NCBI RefSeq assembly: GCF_014117325.1
Contig: NZ_CP059732.1
Coordinates: forward strand, 5,407,001 to 5,471,000
From: Spirosoma foliorum
GTDB taxonomy: Bacteria > Bacteroidota > Bacteroidia > Cytophagales > Spirosomataceae
Direction of reading: 5' to 3'
Length of the DNA stretch: 64,000 nucleotides
The notes under the pieces were generated by a model, which ran no database searches, was not told the DNA's origin, and saw only the letters and a program-made list of their open reading frames with translations. Position 1 is the first letter of the stretch. The number at the start of each line of letters is the position of its first letter. Shown here piece after piece: positions 8,979-16,943 of the stretch. The position numbers and the translations under genes were made by a program.

Positions 8979-9743
8979 TTATAATTCGCGAATTCGAATA
9001 TTGCGATACCAGACTTTGTTGCCGTGGTCTTGCAGAGCGATATGCCCTGTCGAATACTTACCAAAGCCTTCCCATCCCTTAAATTTACTTTCTGACACCA
9101 TTTTGTCCCATTCAGGACCACTGGTTGGATACTCAGCTGTTTTCTTTCCGTTCAGGAATTGCTCTGCCTTACCATCTTTGATGATCAACTTGGCTTTATT
9201 CCATTCACCAGCCGGTTTGGCGGCTCCGAGGTTAACAGGCTTTTGTAAATCATACAGAGCACCGGCAGTCCGGTTATTATCGCGGCCTTGCTTGGCATCG
9301 GGATGGCGCTCATTATCAAGAACCTGCATTTCGGGGCCGGTCTGATACGTAGCCCGGTATTTCGGATCTTCGTGAACGTGGTAAATAATGCCGCTGTTGC
9401 CTCCTTCGGCAATTTTCCATTCTACCTCCAGCTCGAAATCACCATATTCCTTATCCGTGACTAAATCACCAGCCCCACCTGCCGTTAAGTGAATTGCCCC
9501 ATCATCGACAATCCATTTTTCGGAGATGGGCTGTCCTGATTTTAAGTAGATATGCCAACCTGTTAACGTTTTGCCATCAAACAGAGTCTCCCACTTGCCT
9601 TTTTTGGCCATAACCTCACTATTTTTACTAATAGCAGGTTTTGGAACGCTAGTTGCCTGGATAGGATTGTTAACAAAGGTCATAGTCAGAGCGAGCAGAC
9701 CAACAGCCAGGGGTTTTCCGACTGTAAAATAGGTATTGTTCAT
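8979..9743 (-). CDS. 3-keto-disaccharide hydrolase family protein (DUF1080)
   Basis: A 254-residue exported protein with an N-terminal signal region (about 1-30). The family core begins WETLFDGKTLTGWH and continues through YGDFELEVEWKI, GGNSGIIYHV, EMQVLDNE and GHIALQDHG, a concanavalin-like beta sandwich. Members cleave 3-keto-glycosides made by Gfo/Idh/MocA-type oxidoreductases. It probably begins a two-gene unit with the downstream isomerase/epimerase. An oxidoreductase of the expected type lies elsewhere in this window (45167-46570), not next to it. The natural sugar is unknown. Confidence 0.9.
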   Translation of the reverse strand: MNNTYFTVGKPLAVGLLALTMTFVNNPIQATSVPKPAISKNSEVMAKKGKWETLFDGKTLTGWHIYLKSGQPISEKWIVDDGAIHLTAGGAGDLVTDKEYGDFELEVEWKIAEGGNSGIIYHVHEDPKYRATYQTGPEMQVLDNERHPDAKQGRDNNRTAGALYDLQKPVNLGAAKPAGEWNKAKLIIKDGKAEQFLNGKKTAEYPTSGPEWDKMVSESKFKGWEGFGKYSTGHIALQDHGNKVWYRNIRIREL

Positions 9744-9909
9744 GGTTGAGAAACGTTTGGATTTTGCCGGGGCAATAGTACTAAAAAAAAGTACATACAG
9801 GACGTTTACGAAATATTTACGCCAGATGTTAGTTTAACGCAATTTTAGTGATGAGAAATCTGTTTGTTTATAGCGCTATAACCTCACCCAACTTAATATA
9901 GACAATTCT

Positions 9910-11049
9910 ATGGAAGCAACAACGCTGGTACCTTCCGAACAGCAACGCTATCAGAAACACCTGAATCTCCCCGAAATTGGCCCAGCGGGTCAACTAAGGC
10001 TCAAAAATTCGCGTGTACTAGTTGTTGGCGCTGGTGGATTAGGATGCCCGGTTCTGCTCTATCTGACAGCTGCTGGCGTTGGTACAATTGGCGTTATTGA
10101 TCCAGATAAAGTTGATTTAAGCAATTTACAACGTCAGGTGCTTTATACAACCGATGAAATTGGAAAGCCTAAAGCCAAGATCGCCGTTAATCATCTGAAT
10201 CGGCTCAATCCAGATATTACCTTCGATACCTACACGATGTCGCTGGATATCAGCAATGCCCGTTCTATTATCGAAGCGTACGATATTGTGGTCGACTGTA
10301 CCGACAATTTTAAAGTGCGTTATTTAGTTAATGATGTTTGTGTTACGCTTGGAAAACCGTTCGTATATGGGGCCATTCATCGGTTCGAAGGGCAGGTAGC
10401 TGTTCTCAATGCCGACCTGGGCGATGGTCGTCGGGGGCCAACGTACCGATGCTTATTTCCCGAATATCCCAACGAAATTGAAATTCCTAATTGCAACGAC
10501 ACGGGTGTATTAGGCGTGCTGCCGGGCGTAATTGGCACCTATCAGGCAAACGAAGTTATCAAACTGATTACAGGCGTTGGCCAGACGCTGAATGAGCATT
10601 TGTTGATGGTCGATTTACTGTCGATGGGTCAACAGAAAATCAAGAATAAACGCCGGGCCGATGCTGTCGAACTGGCTCGACAAGGCTTGACGACAGCGGG
10701 TTTACGCCCAACTCCGGGGGCATTGGGACCACAGAAAATGTCGGTTCAGGAGCTATCTGAACGCCTGATCCTGGGCGACGATATTTTCCTTCTGGATGTT
10801 CGGGAACGACCTGAATATGATTTGTGCCATCTGGAAGGCTCTGTATTGATTCCAGTAGGTATGATTCCAAACAATCGGAAACGTATTCCAACGGATCGTC
10901 CTGTTGTCATTTATTGTCACCACGGTATCCGATCGGCCAATGTGGCTCAATACTTATATGCACAGGCAGGGCTAACGAATTTGTATAATCTCGACGGGGG
11001 AATAAACGCCTGGGCAAGAGACATTGAGCCCGAAATGGCGGTATACTAG
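9910..11049 (+). CDS. moeB: MoeB/ThiF-family adenylyltransferase fused to rhodanese
   Basis: A 379-residue protein. Residues 1-250 or so are an E1-like adenylyltransferase: GAGGLG at 40-45, DPDKVDLSNLQRQ, and DCTDNF. It activates the C-terminus of a ubiquitin-like sulfur carrier for molybdopterin or thiamine synthesis. Residues about 285-375 are a rhodanese domain with the active loop CHHGIRS (Cys336), able to deliver sulfur. In most MoeB proteins two CxxC pairs hold a structural zinc. Here only one cysteine of the first pair remains (TYRC, Cys181), and no second pair follows the core, so the zinc site appears lost. Cys195 in the NCNDTGVLG segment is in the region of the family's reactive cysteine. 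Whether the partner is MoaD or ThiS is unclear. Confidence 0.85.
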   Translation: MEATTLVPSEQQRYQKHLNLPEIGPAGQLRLKNSRVLVVGAGGLGCPVLLYLTAAGVGTIGVIDPDKVDLSNLQRQVLYTTDEIGKPKAKIAVNHLNRLNPDITFDTYTMSLDISNARSIIEAYDIVVDCTDNFKVRYLVNDVCVTLGKPFVYGAIHRFEGQVAVLNADLGDGRRGPTYRCLFPEYPNEIEIPNCNDTGVLGVLPGVIGTYQANEVIKLITGVGQTLNEHLLMVDLLSMGQQKIKNKRRADAVELARQGLTTAGLRPTPGALGPQKMSVQELSERLILGDDIFLLDVRERPEYDLCHLEGSVLIPVGMIPNNRKRIPTDRPVVIYCHHGIRSANVAQYLYAQAGLTNLYNLDGGINAWARDIEPEMAVY

Positions 11050-11084
11050 CAGCCATTTGCTAAACGTTACCGTTCATTTCAATG

Positions 11085-11115
11085 AAACTCCGTTACTTTG
11101 TAGCGGAGTTTTTTT
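11085..11115 (+). terminator. Intrinsic terminator after moeB
   Basis: AAACTCCG (11085-11092) pairs with CGGAGTTT and runs directly into a tract of seven or more T. This is a standard rho-independent terminator 36 bases after the moeB stop codon. A second imperfect hairpin with CGCGGCTGAGA/TCTCAGCGCG arms follows at about 11123-11155. Confidence 0.85.
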
Positions 11116-11185
11116 AATGTAGCGCGGCTGAGAAGCCGTATTTATAGTACTCTCAGCGCGACTTTCCAGTTGCGTTACACACTGT

Positions 11186-12238
11186 ATGAATCTCAAGAAT
11201 ATACTTAAATACCTTGTTTCCCTCTCTATTGCTGGGGGATTGCTGTGGTTTACCTTTCAGCAAAGCCATCTCGATGCGGCTGGTTTATGGCAGAAAATCA
11301 AAGCTGCCGATTATCGTTGGGTATTACTTTCAGCCGTACTTACCCTTGTAGCCCACTGGAGCCGGGCCGAACGCTGGCGTATATTGCTGGAACCGGTTGT
11401 TCCTCAACGTCCCACCTCACTGGATACAACGGTAAGCGTTCTGACGGGCTATCTGGCGAATATGGCCCTACCCCGCGCTGGTGAATTTATCCGCTGCGGA
11501 ACACTGTATCGGCTATCGGCAGTACCCGTCAATGTTAGTTTTGGCGCAGTTGTCGCCGAACGGCTCTTCGATTTGTTGATGCTGGTGTTATTGCTGGCAG
11601 CTACGTTTGTTCTGGAGTTTGATCGTATCAGTCAATTCTTTCTCGAATTTCTGGGTGGTAAGCTCCCCAAAGGCTCTAGTGGCTCAGGGATATTACTGCT
11701 GGCAGGGGCCGTACTGTTAGGCGGTGCATTACTTGCCTGGTTTCTGTTCAACCGTTACCGGGAAGCACTGGGTCGTCATCCCTTATATCAAAAGGTCAGC
11801 GGTTTTCTAAAAGGGTTGCTAGACGGTCTGCTCAGCGTTCGAAAAATACACAGACCTGGCGCTTTTGTATTTCATACATTGCTCATCTGGACAATGTATT
11901 ACTTAATGTCGTATACCCTGTTTTTTGCCATGCCTGCCACCGAAAACCTCGGCCCATTGGCTGGGTTAACGATTCTTATGGTTGGCACGCTGGGTATGGC
12001 AGCGCCTACGCCAGGAGGCATCGGTTCATTCCACTTGCTAGTTGGTCAGGTTGCCTTGCTTTACGGCCTTACCACCCAGGATGGCCAGATACTAGCTACG
12101 TTCATTCATGGTGTTTCCACGCTGATGATCATCATTCTAGGCGTTTTGGCGCTACTAGTTGTGCTGCTCCGGCGCAACAAAACCACTGAGTTGCCCGACG
12201 TGCTGGACGATCCTAAAGCGGTGAAACTGGAGCCGTAA
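11186..12238 (+). CDS. Flippase-like / LPG-synthase TM-region membrane protein (YbhN, UPF0104 family)
   Basis: A 350-residue integral membrane protein with about eight hydrophobic segments. Family landmarks are the HWSRAERWRILLEP stretch, NMALPRAGEFIRCGTLYR, and GGIGSFHLLVG near the C-terminus. This corresponds to the membrane region of lysylphosphatidylglycerol synthase and the AglD/YbhN group. Family members are implicated in lipid or lipid-linked sugar movement across membranes, but the bacteroidotal versions are mostly uncharacterised. The C-terminal 20 residues are charged and cytoplasmic. It is followed by a small toxin-antitoxin remnant. Confidence 0.85.
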   Translation: MNLKNILKYLVSLSIAGGLLWFTFQQSHLDAAGLWQKIKAADYRWVLLSAVLTLVAHWSRAERWRILLEPVVPQRPTSLDTTVSVLTGYLANMALPRAGEFIRCGTLYRLSAVPVNVSFGAVVAERLFDLLMLVLLLAATFVLEFDRISQFFLEFLGGKLPKGSSGSGILLLAGAVLLGGALLAWFLFNRYREALGRHPLYQKVSGFLKGLLDGLLSVRKIHRPGAFVFHTLLIWTMYYLMSYTLFFAMPATENLGPLAGLTILMVGTLGMAAPTPGGIGSFHLLVGQVALLYGLTTQDGQILATFIHGVSTLMIIILGVLALLVVLLRRNKTTELPDVLDDPKAVKLEP

Positions 12239-12243
12239 TTGAT

Positions 12244-12251
12244 TATATTTG
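12244..12251 (+). promoter_or_regulatory. Candidate -7 promoter element (TATATTTG)
   Basis: The octamer fits the Bacteroidota housekeeping -7 consensus TAnnTTTG and lies 16 bases before the antitoxin start, giving a very short leader. No convincing -33 TTG was found at the normal distance. Confidence 0.45.
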
Positions 12252-12267
12252 TAAAAACAGACCAGCT

Positions 12268-12519
12268 ATGAGTGTCGCAGAAGAATTACACAAAACGATA
12301 GATGAACTGTCAGAGGAACAGCAACGAGAGTTGTTGGTAACCGTTCGCCAGTTTCTACGGGAACAACCAGTAGCTGAAGAAAATAATCCAGAGTACCAGT
12401 CTCTCCTCAAAGAACTACTAACAAAACGTTATAATTACTATAAAGCTCATCCAGAAACAGGAGTTTCGGGCGAAGAGGCTTCCCGTCGTATCCGGTTGAA
12501 ATATGGATGGCCCAAATAA
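12268..12519 (+). CDS. Small antitoxin-like protein (addiction module component)
   Basis: An 83-residue, charged, helical protein (IDELSEEQQRELLVTVRQFL at the start, RRIRLKYGWPK at the end) of the kind found as the first gene of RelE/ParE-type toxin-antitoxin pairs. The second gene overlaps its end in another frame, as expected for such an operon. The family assignment rests on size, composition and context; no firm DNA-binding fold can be read. As the toxin is truncated, this gene may be retained only by chance or as a protective relic. The ATG at 12268 is preceded by a plausible promoter. Confidence 0.6.
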   Translation: MSVAEELHKTIDELSEEQQRELLVTVRQFLREQPVAEENNPEYQSLLKELLTKRYNYYKAHPETGVSGEEASRRIRLKYGWPK

Positions 12520-12628
12520 ATTTTCGATTGTATTTACTGAACAAGCCGATCTTGATCGTGATAGAATCATTGATGAATTAATTGCGCATAAGCCTTCCTT
12601 GAGCGACTCAATATTGAGTTTTGATTGA
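12503..12628 (+). pseudogene. RelE/ParE-family toxin, C-terminally truncated
   Basis: A 41-codon frame begins at the ATG at 12503, overlapping the antitoxin gene by 17 bases. Its start, FSIVFTEQADLDRDRIIDEL, looks like the first strand and helix of a RelE/ParE toxin. Family members have about 95-110 residues; here the frame stops at 12626-12628, and the beta-sheet core with catalytic residues is absent. The next gene starts six bases later, so a deletion probably joined them. It is too short to be active. Confidence 0.55.
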
Positions 12629-12633
12629 ATCTC

Positions 12634-13113
12634 ATGACCGAATCTAAAATTCTTACTCGCGAGCAAGCCATCCGTCAGGCTGATCAATGGCGCGCTGAAG
12701 GCAAAAAAATTGTTTTTACGAACGGCTGTTTCGACATTGTTCACTTGGGCCACATAGATTATCTCGAAAAAGCCCGTGCCCTCGGTGACCGTATGATTCT
12801 GGGTCTTAACACAGATGCATCGGTTAGTTGTATCAAAGGCCCATTACGCCCTGTTGTGAATGAGTACGCTCGCGCCCGACTCATGGCTGCGCTCGAATTT
12901 ATTGATGCCGTCACGCTTTTTGGAGAAGAAACCCCGCTTAAACTGATCGAAGCGGTTAAGCCTGATATCCTCGTTAAAGGCAACGACTACACAGTCGAAA
13001 ATATCGTCGGTTCCGATTTTGTGTTAGGTCGCGGTGGCCGCGTCGAAACAGTTGCGCTTGTACCGGGCTATTCGACCACCAAGCTTATTGAACGAATCAA
13101 GCAAAGTTATTAG
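12634..13113 (+). CDS. rfaE2: D-glycero-beta-D-manno-heptose 1-phosphate adenylyltransferase
   Basis: A 159-residue nucleotidyltransferase. VFTNGCFDIVHLGHIDYLEKA holds the HxGH motif of the cytidylyltransferase superfamily, followed by DRMILGLNTDASV and later VKGNDY and GYSTTKLI, all typical of the separate C-terminal half of HldE. It converts heptose 1-phosphate and ATP to ADP-heptose for LPS inner core synthesis in the cytoplasm. A GT9 heptosyltransferase-like gene lies at 26226-27251. The frame is open to a TTG at 12625, but the ATG at 12634 fits the family start. A short hairpin starts at the stop codon (13113-13129). Confidence 0.92.
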   Translation: MTESKILTREQAIRQADQWRAEGKKIVFTNGCFDIVHLGHIDYLEKARALGDRMILGLNTDASVSCIKGPLRPVVNEYARARLMAALEFIDAVTLFGEETPLKLIEAVKPDILVKGNDYTVENIVGSDFVLGRGGRVETVALVPGYSTTKLIERIKQSY

Positions 13114-13307
13114 CGGTTTATAGAACCGCACCGGCGGCCCGGGCTGATTTTTAAGATTATTATGATTGTTCAGCTATTTAATCTACTATGTTTATGGATT
13201 TAGAAATATATTCTATATTTTTAAGTTCTGTTACGGACCAACGGTAAGCTACTAGCCAGGCTACGGAGTCGTTTCAGTTGATTATCACTCTATAAATCAG
13301 CGTACAA

Positions 13308-13730
13308 ATGATTTCATTGCGCAGCCAGCGTTATTTCTGGGGCTTGAGCCTGATAGTGCTTCTCCTCTGGCCTATTACTGGTAAGTCTTCGGTAGACCAT
13401 ACCGGAGATCAGATTTTGGGGCGCTGGCTATTTCCTGCGAAAGGATCGAGTGTAGAAATCTATAAATCTGGCAATCAGTATTTTGGTCGTATTTTTGACG
13501 TAAGTACTACTGGTAAAAACCAGTTTGGCGTCGTTAAGAATCAACTATTGATGCAGAACCTATCCTTCGACGGCAAAGGCTGGTCGAGTGGTCAATTGAT
13601 TCATCCGAAAACAGGAAATCATTTTGATATTGAACTTCAACTCCTCGATTCGCAGACACTTACCGCACGGATTTATAAGGGATTTCGGTGGCTACATAAA
13701 GAATATGTATTGACGCGGGCACCTCAATAA
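13308..13730 (+). CDS. DUF2147 family exported protein
   Basis: A 140-residue protein with a signal peptide or anchor (residues about 8-27). The body resembles DUF2147: ILGRWLFPAKGSSVEIYKSG near residue 37, then YFGRIF, GKGWSSGQLIHPKTG, FDIELQLLDSQTLTARIYKG and WLHKEYVLTR at the end, a small lipocalin-like beta barrel. Function is unknown in the family, which is common in Bacteroidota and Proteobacteria. The gene stands alone in a 194-base and 197-base frame of noncoding DNA. Confidence 0.85.
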   Translation: MISLRSQRYFWGLSLIVLLLWPITGKSSVDHTGDQILGRWLFPAKGSSVEIYKSGNQYFGRIFDVSTTGKNQFGVVKNQLLMQNLSFDGKGWSSGQLIHPKTGNHFDIELQLLDSQTLTARIYKGFRWLHKEYVLTRAPQ

Positions 13731-13753
13731 CATCCTTATTTTTCGGCATTGGT

Positions 13754-13788
13754 ATTCGGCTCTATTCGTTCAGCGGGTAGAGCCGAAT
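13754..13788 (+). terminator. Hairpin after DUF2147 gene
   Basis: Exact 11-bp arms (13754-13764 and 13778-13788) around a 13-base loop, followed by GCGTTTT. A probable transcription end for the DUF2147 gene. Confidence 0.6.
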
Positions 13789-13927
13789 GCGTTTTGGGCG
13801 TTTAAATGGCCCGCAGGCTTGATAAATGGTCAGCCCATCGGGATACTTTTTGGCCTAACGGTTGTTTTACTAGTAACGACCGAATACCTTGGCCGTTTAA
13901 TTGAAACCACAAACCTGACTAATTGAG

Positions 13928-14608
13928 ATGATCTGGTTAATTATGATTCTTACCTTCGGTGCTAGCGCATTTGTGAGCTGGCGATTACGAAGCAAATTCA
14001 ATGAATACTCCCAAATTGGCCTGAGCAATGGCTTGAGTGGTGCTGAAGTGGCGCAAAAGATGCTGAACGAAAACGGCATTTATGATGTCCGCGTTGTATC
14101 GGTTGAAGGGATGCTCACCGATCACTATAACCCGGAAGAAAAAACCGTAAACCTGAGCGCCGATGTGTATTATGGCCGAAGTGTAGCCGCTGCGGCTGTT
14201 GCGGCCCACGAGTGCGGGCACGCTGTGCAACACAAGCTAGCTTACGCCCCTCTGAAATTCCGTTCGGCCATGGTCCCAGTGCTAACGGTTTCATCGCAAT
14301 GGATGCAATGGATTCTGCTGGCCGGTGTTTTACTGATCCGTACAACGCCTATTCCATTAGCCATTGGGGTTGCTCTGTTTGCCTTGACAACGCTGTTTAG
14401 CTTTGTTACCTTACCCGTTGAGTTCGATGCCAGCAAAAGAGCCCTGGCCTGGATTCAAAACCGGGGCGTTGTGAATCAACGCGAATATGGTTTCGCCAAA
14501 GATGCGCTTTGGTGGGCTGCTATGACCTATGTGGTGGCCGCTCTTGGCTCATTAGCCACGTTGCTCTACTACGCAAGCCTCTTGTTGGGCGGTCGTCGGA
14601 GCGACTAA
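13928..14608 (+). CDS. YugP-like membrane zinc metallopeptidase
   Basis: A 226-residue membrane protein of the Zn_peptidase_2 family. The active site HECGH is at residues 94-98, in the stretch AAAVAAHECGHAVQH. It is flanked by an N-terminal membrane anchor (residues 1-17), two central hydrophobic helices (about 118-160) and a C-terminal one. The third ligand is likely in LPVEFDASKRAL. Homologues such as YugP of Bacillus are integral membrane proteases of unknown substrate. The gene ends at a perfect 23-bp terminator shared with a convergent gene. Confidence 0.92.
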   Translation: MIWLIMILTFGASAFVSWRLRSKFNEYSQIGLSNGLSGAEVAQKMLNENGIYDVRVVSVEGMLTDHYNPEEKTVNLSADVYYGRSVAAAAVAAHECGHAVQHKLAYAPLKFRSAMVPVLTVSSQWMQWILLAGVLLIRTTPIPLAIGVALFALTTLFSFVTLPVEFDASKRALAWIQNRGVVNQREYGFAKDALWWAAMTYVVAALGSLATLLYYASLLLGGRRSD

Positions 14609-14622
14609 TCAACCGCTAATTT

Positions 14623-14670
14623 CAATAATCAAAAAGCCGGATCGATCTCGATCCGGCTTTTTGATTATTG
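14623..14670. terminator. Perfect bidirectional terminator
   Basis: 23-bp exact arms (14623-14645 and 14648-14670) containing AAAAAGCCGGATCGA and its complement. The stem carries A and T tracts on both sides, so it works for both the protease gene and the convergent YvlD-like gene. Confidence 0.9.
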
Positions 14671-14690
14671 GACTGGAAGTATAGTCACCG

Positions 14691-15089
14691 TCAGGCCAAT
14701 TGTAAATAAGAAAGCAGGTAAGTAACATAGCCTGATTCAACCATTTCGGGCGTTGGTGCCGAGCGGTCGATCAACATGCCAGCTACAGCAACCGCCAGCG
14801 CAATAACGAGTGCGGGCCAGAAACCGACAATGGTAAAACTGTCCATGAATTTATCGATCAGTTTTAGCAAAAGAGCCGTCACCACAATTCGAACGAGTCC
14901 GGTTAGCAGGAAAAAAGTAAACAGGTTAAGTGGAAAGCGGATCAACCAGCCCACAAAGAAATTCAATAAGCCCAGTAGCAGGGCAATGAGTACCGCCGTT
15001 CCGAAGTTTTTAACATCAATTTGCGGCATCAGGTAGGCTAAGCCGAAAATAACGGCAGCATCAAGCAATACATGTAAGATAAGATTCAT
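14691..15089 (-). CDS. Phage holin family-like membrane protein (YvlD type)
   Basis: A 132-residue protein with four hydrophobic helices (about 4-22, 30-50, 54-78, 88-107) and a short charged tail, matching the Phage_holin_4_2/YvlD superfamily in size and in the MPQIDVKNFGTAVLIALLLG segment. Despite the name this is a chromosomal membrane protein family of unknown function, not a sign of a phage. No phage genes are nearby. It is convergent with the YugP-like protease gene and divergent from the exported methyltransferase gene. Confidence 0.85.
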   Translation of the reverse strand: MNLILHVLLDAAVIFGLAYLMPQIDVKNFGTAVLIALLLGLLNFFVGWLIRFPLNLFTFFLLTGLVRIVVTALLLKLIDKFMDSFTIVGFWPALVIALAVAVAGMLIDRSAPTPEMVESGYVTYLLSYLQLA

Positions 15090-15165
15090 AAACTCTCTAA
15101 TTAGTTAAATTGAACAACTGTTTGCACTTGAGATGGTTTACTGATTGCATCTGAACAACGTAGCT

Positions 15166-15894
15166 ATGACACGACGCTGGATTCTATACTTTGCTTTACT
15201 GACGAGTGGCTACCAGGGTTGGTCACAACAAACCGTTACCGCACCCCAGGCCACGCCAGCAAATATATACCAAGTCAGGAAAGCTAGCCGTGATGGTACT
15301 GGCAAAATATACCAAGGCCGGGAAATTGCGCAGGTTATGGGACACCTGGGCGCTTCGTGGCTCGACCGACCGGAACGTGAACGCGAAGAACGCACCGATT
15401 TATTACTAAAAGCCCTCAACCTGAAACCTACCGATGTGGTAGCCGACATTGGCGCCGGGACCGGCTTTTTTACGTTCCTGATGGCACCCAAATTAACGAA
15501 AGGAAAGGTGCTGGCGGTTGATATTCAGCCCGAAATGATTACGTATCTCAATGAAGGCAAAGTCAAACACAAAGCAGCTAATGTGGAGCCCGTTCTTGGT
15601 ACTGAATCAGATCCCAAATTAGCCACCAGCAGTATTGATCTGGCTATTCTGATCGACGCTTATCATGAATTTTCGTATCCCCGAGAAATGATGCAGCACA
15701 TCGCATCAGCCTTAAAACCGGGTGGACGAATCGTACTGGTCGAATACCGCGCTGAAGATCCAAACGTGCCTATCAAAGAACTTCACAAACTAAGCGTAGC
15801 CCAAGCCACGAAGGAAATGAACGTTATTGGGTTGAAGCTCCTAAAAAACGACGATCGGCTTCCGCAGCAACACATTATGTTTTTTGGTAAATGA
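15166..15894 (+). CDS. Class I SAM-dependent methyltransferase with a signal peptide
   Basis: A 242-residue protein. After a signal-like N-terminus (MTRRWILYFALLTSGYQGWSQ), the chain shows a Rossmann methyltransferase core: motif I VADIGAGTGFFTF at about residue 97, the acidic residue in VLAVDIQPEMI, and later LAILIDAYHEF and LKPGGRIVLVEY. Cytoplasmic homologues methylate small molecules or lipids. The open frame extends to a TTG at 15145, but the ATG at 15166 gives the clean signal peptide. Export is unusual because SAM is not known to be available in the periplasm; the leader might be a membrane anchor with the domain inside. Confidence 0.82.
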   Translation: MTRRWILYFALLTSGYQGWSQQTVTAPQATPANIYQVRKASRDGTGKIYQGREIAQVMGHLGASWLDRPEREREERTDLLLKALNLKPTDVVADIGAGTGFFTFLMAPKLTKGKVLAVDIQPEMITYLNEGKVKHKAANVEPVLGTESDPKLATSSIDLAILIDAYHEFSYPREMMQHIASALKPGGRIVLVEYRAEDPNVPIKELHKLSVAQATKEMNVIGLKLLKNDDRLPQQHIMFFGK

Positions 15895-16017
15895 GTATGG
15901 TAAATTTTCCAGTAACGAACCATTTTTCTCAGTCAATTACAACCGTTCCATCTGGTTCTGAATCTTTTAGGTATCCTATTCGATACAAGTGTTAGAACAT
16001 TCCTAAAAACTCAGTAT

Positions 16018-16827
16018 ATGCGCCATTTGTACCTTTTCGTCGGAGTATTACTTTTTTTATCTGCCTGCCAGGATGGAAATGAGGCTCAACCTCTTACGGG
16101 GCCCGTTCAATCAATCGCCGATTTACCTACTGATTATCAACCCATTCAGAATGGTAGTTTGATAGCAGGCCGCTTAAAAAGTGAGACCAGTGCCGGGCAG
16201 TTAAGTGGTGAATGGCGTTACAACCAACAGGGCAAATTAATAGAAGGGCGCCGGTACCAGAACGGACAGGTGGCTACAGCTGATCAGTACCGCTATGATA
16301 CCAATGGCCGATTACGTTACGTACAGCACTTCGATAATGAGTGTGGCTATTCAAGTCTCAGTACATGCACTGGTCCGGTCAAGTGGACAAGTTATGATGA
16401 GATTGACCTCGATAACACCGGACGCATTCAGGAGAGTCGTACGTTTTTGAAACTATCGGGGCAATGGAAACTACGCAGCACAACCACTTATGAATATGAT
16501 AGCCAAAATCAGCCAATAAAGGTCGCGCGCTACGATGTTGCCTACAATTTAATCGTAACCCAGGCACTAACTTATGATAGTAAAGGCAACGTAGTTTCAG
16601 TCCGGGAACTGAACACAGGAGCCACACCTGACCTTGCCGACCGTACGTTTACTTACAACTACGACCAGGCGCTAAATCCCTATGCAGGCACCGTACATTA
16701 TGTTTCTGCCTTTTTCACGAGCCGACACCTGCAACGCACAGCGAACGAAACCTACGACTATGCAGCCAATGGCTATCCGATTCGTATTCGACAAAACAAC
16801 CTCATAACGGAACTATCTTATTACTAA
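16018..16827 (+). CDS. Lipoprotein with YD-like repeats, function unknown
   Basis: A 269-residue protein with a lipobox (FLSAC, Cys17), so probably lipid-anchored. The mature part is built of loose repeats with Tyr-Asp and Asn-Gly turns (YDTNGRLRYVQHF, YDSQNQPIKVARYD, YDSKGNVVSVREL, YDYAANGYPIRIR), reminiscent of RHS/YD beta-strand repeats. There is no toxin tip or core domain, so it is not a full RHS protein. I do not recognise a function. It stands alone before a palindromic element. Confidence 0.75.
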   Translation: MRHLYLFVGVLLFLSACQDGNEAQPLTGPVQSIADLPTDYQPIQNGSLIAGRLKSETSAGQLSGEWRYNQQGKLIEGRRYQNGQVATADQYRYDTNGRLRYVQHFDNECGYSSLSTCTGPVKWTSYDEIDLDNTGRIQESRTFLKLSGQWKLRSTTTYEYDSQNQPIKVARYDVAYNLIVTQALTYDSKGNVVSVRELNTGATPDLADRTFTYNYDQALNPYAGTVHYVSAFFTSRHLQRTANETYDYAANGYPIRIRQNNLITELSYY

Positions 16828-16840
16828 GTCTCCAGGTGAG

Positions 16841-16934
16841 TTTTTTTTGACAGGATAAAATAGGATTTTATAATTCTCTTTTTAAATCCTATTTTATCCT
16901 CTACGGCGGTCCGGCTGTAAATCCTGTCGAAAAA
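16841..16934. repeat. GACAGGATWAA-type palindromic element
   Basis: Inner arms 16852-16868 and 16884-16900 are exact 17-bp reverse complements, and the outer ends TTTTTGACAGGA and TCCTGTCGAAAAA also pair. A sequence unit with the same TTTTTTGACAGGATTAA opening occurs at 63319. It lies between convergent genes. Confidence 0.85.
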
Positions 16935-16943
16935 TAAACTTCT

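Noticed and set aside
14691..15089. Phage holin name as evidence for a prophage
   Set aside because: The protein belongs to the YvlD-type chromosomal family, and no capsid, tail, integrase or lysin genes are nearby.
16018..16827. RHS toxin system
   Set aside because: The repeats are few and loose, there is no RHS core box, no polymorphic toxin end and no immunity gene.
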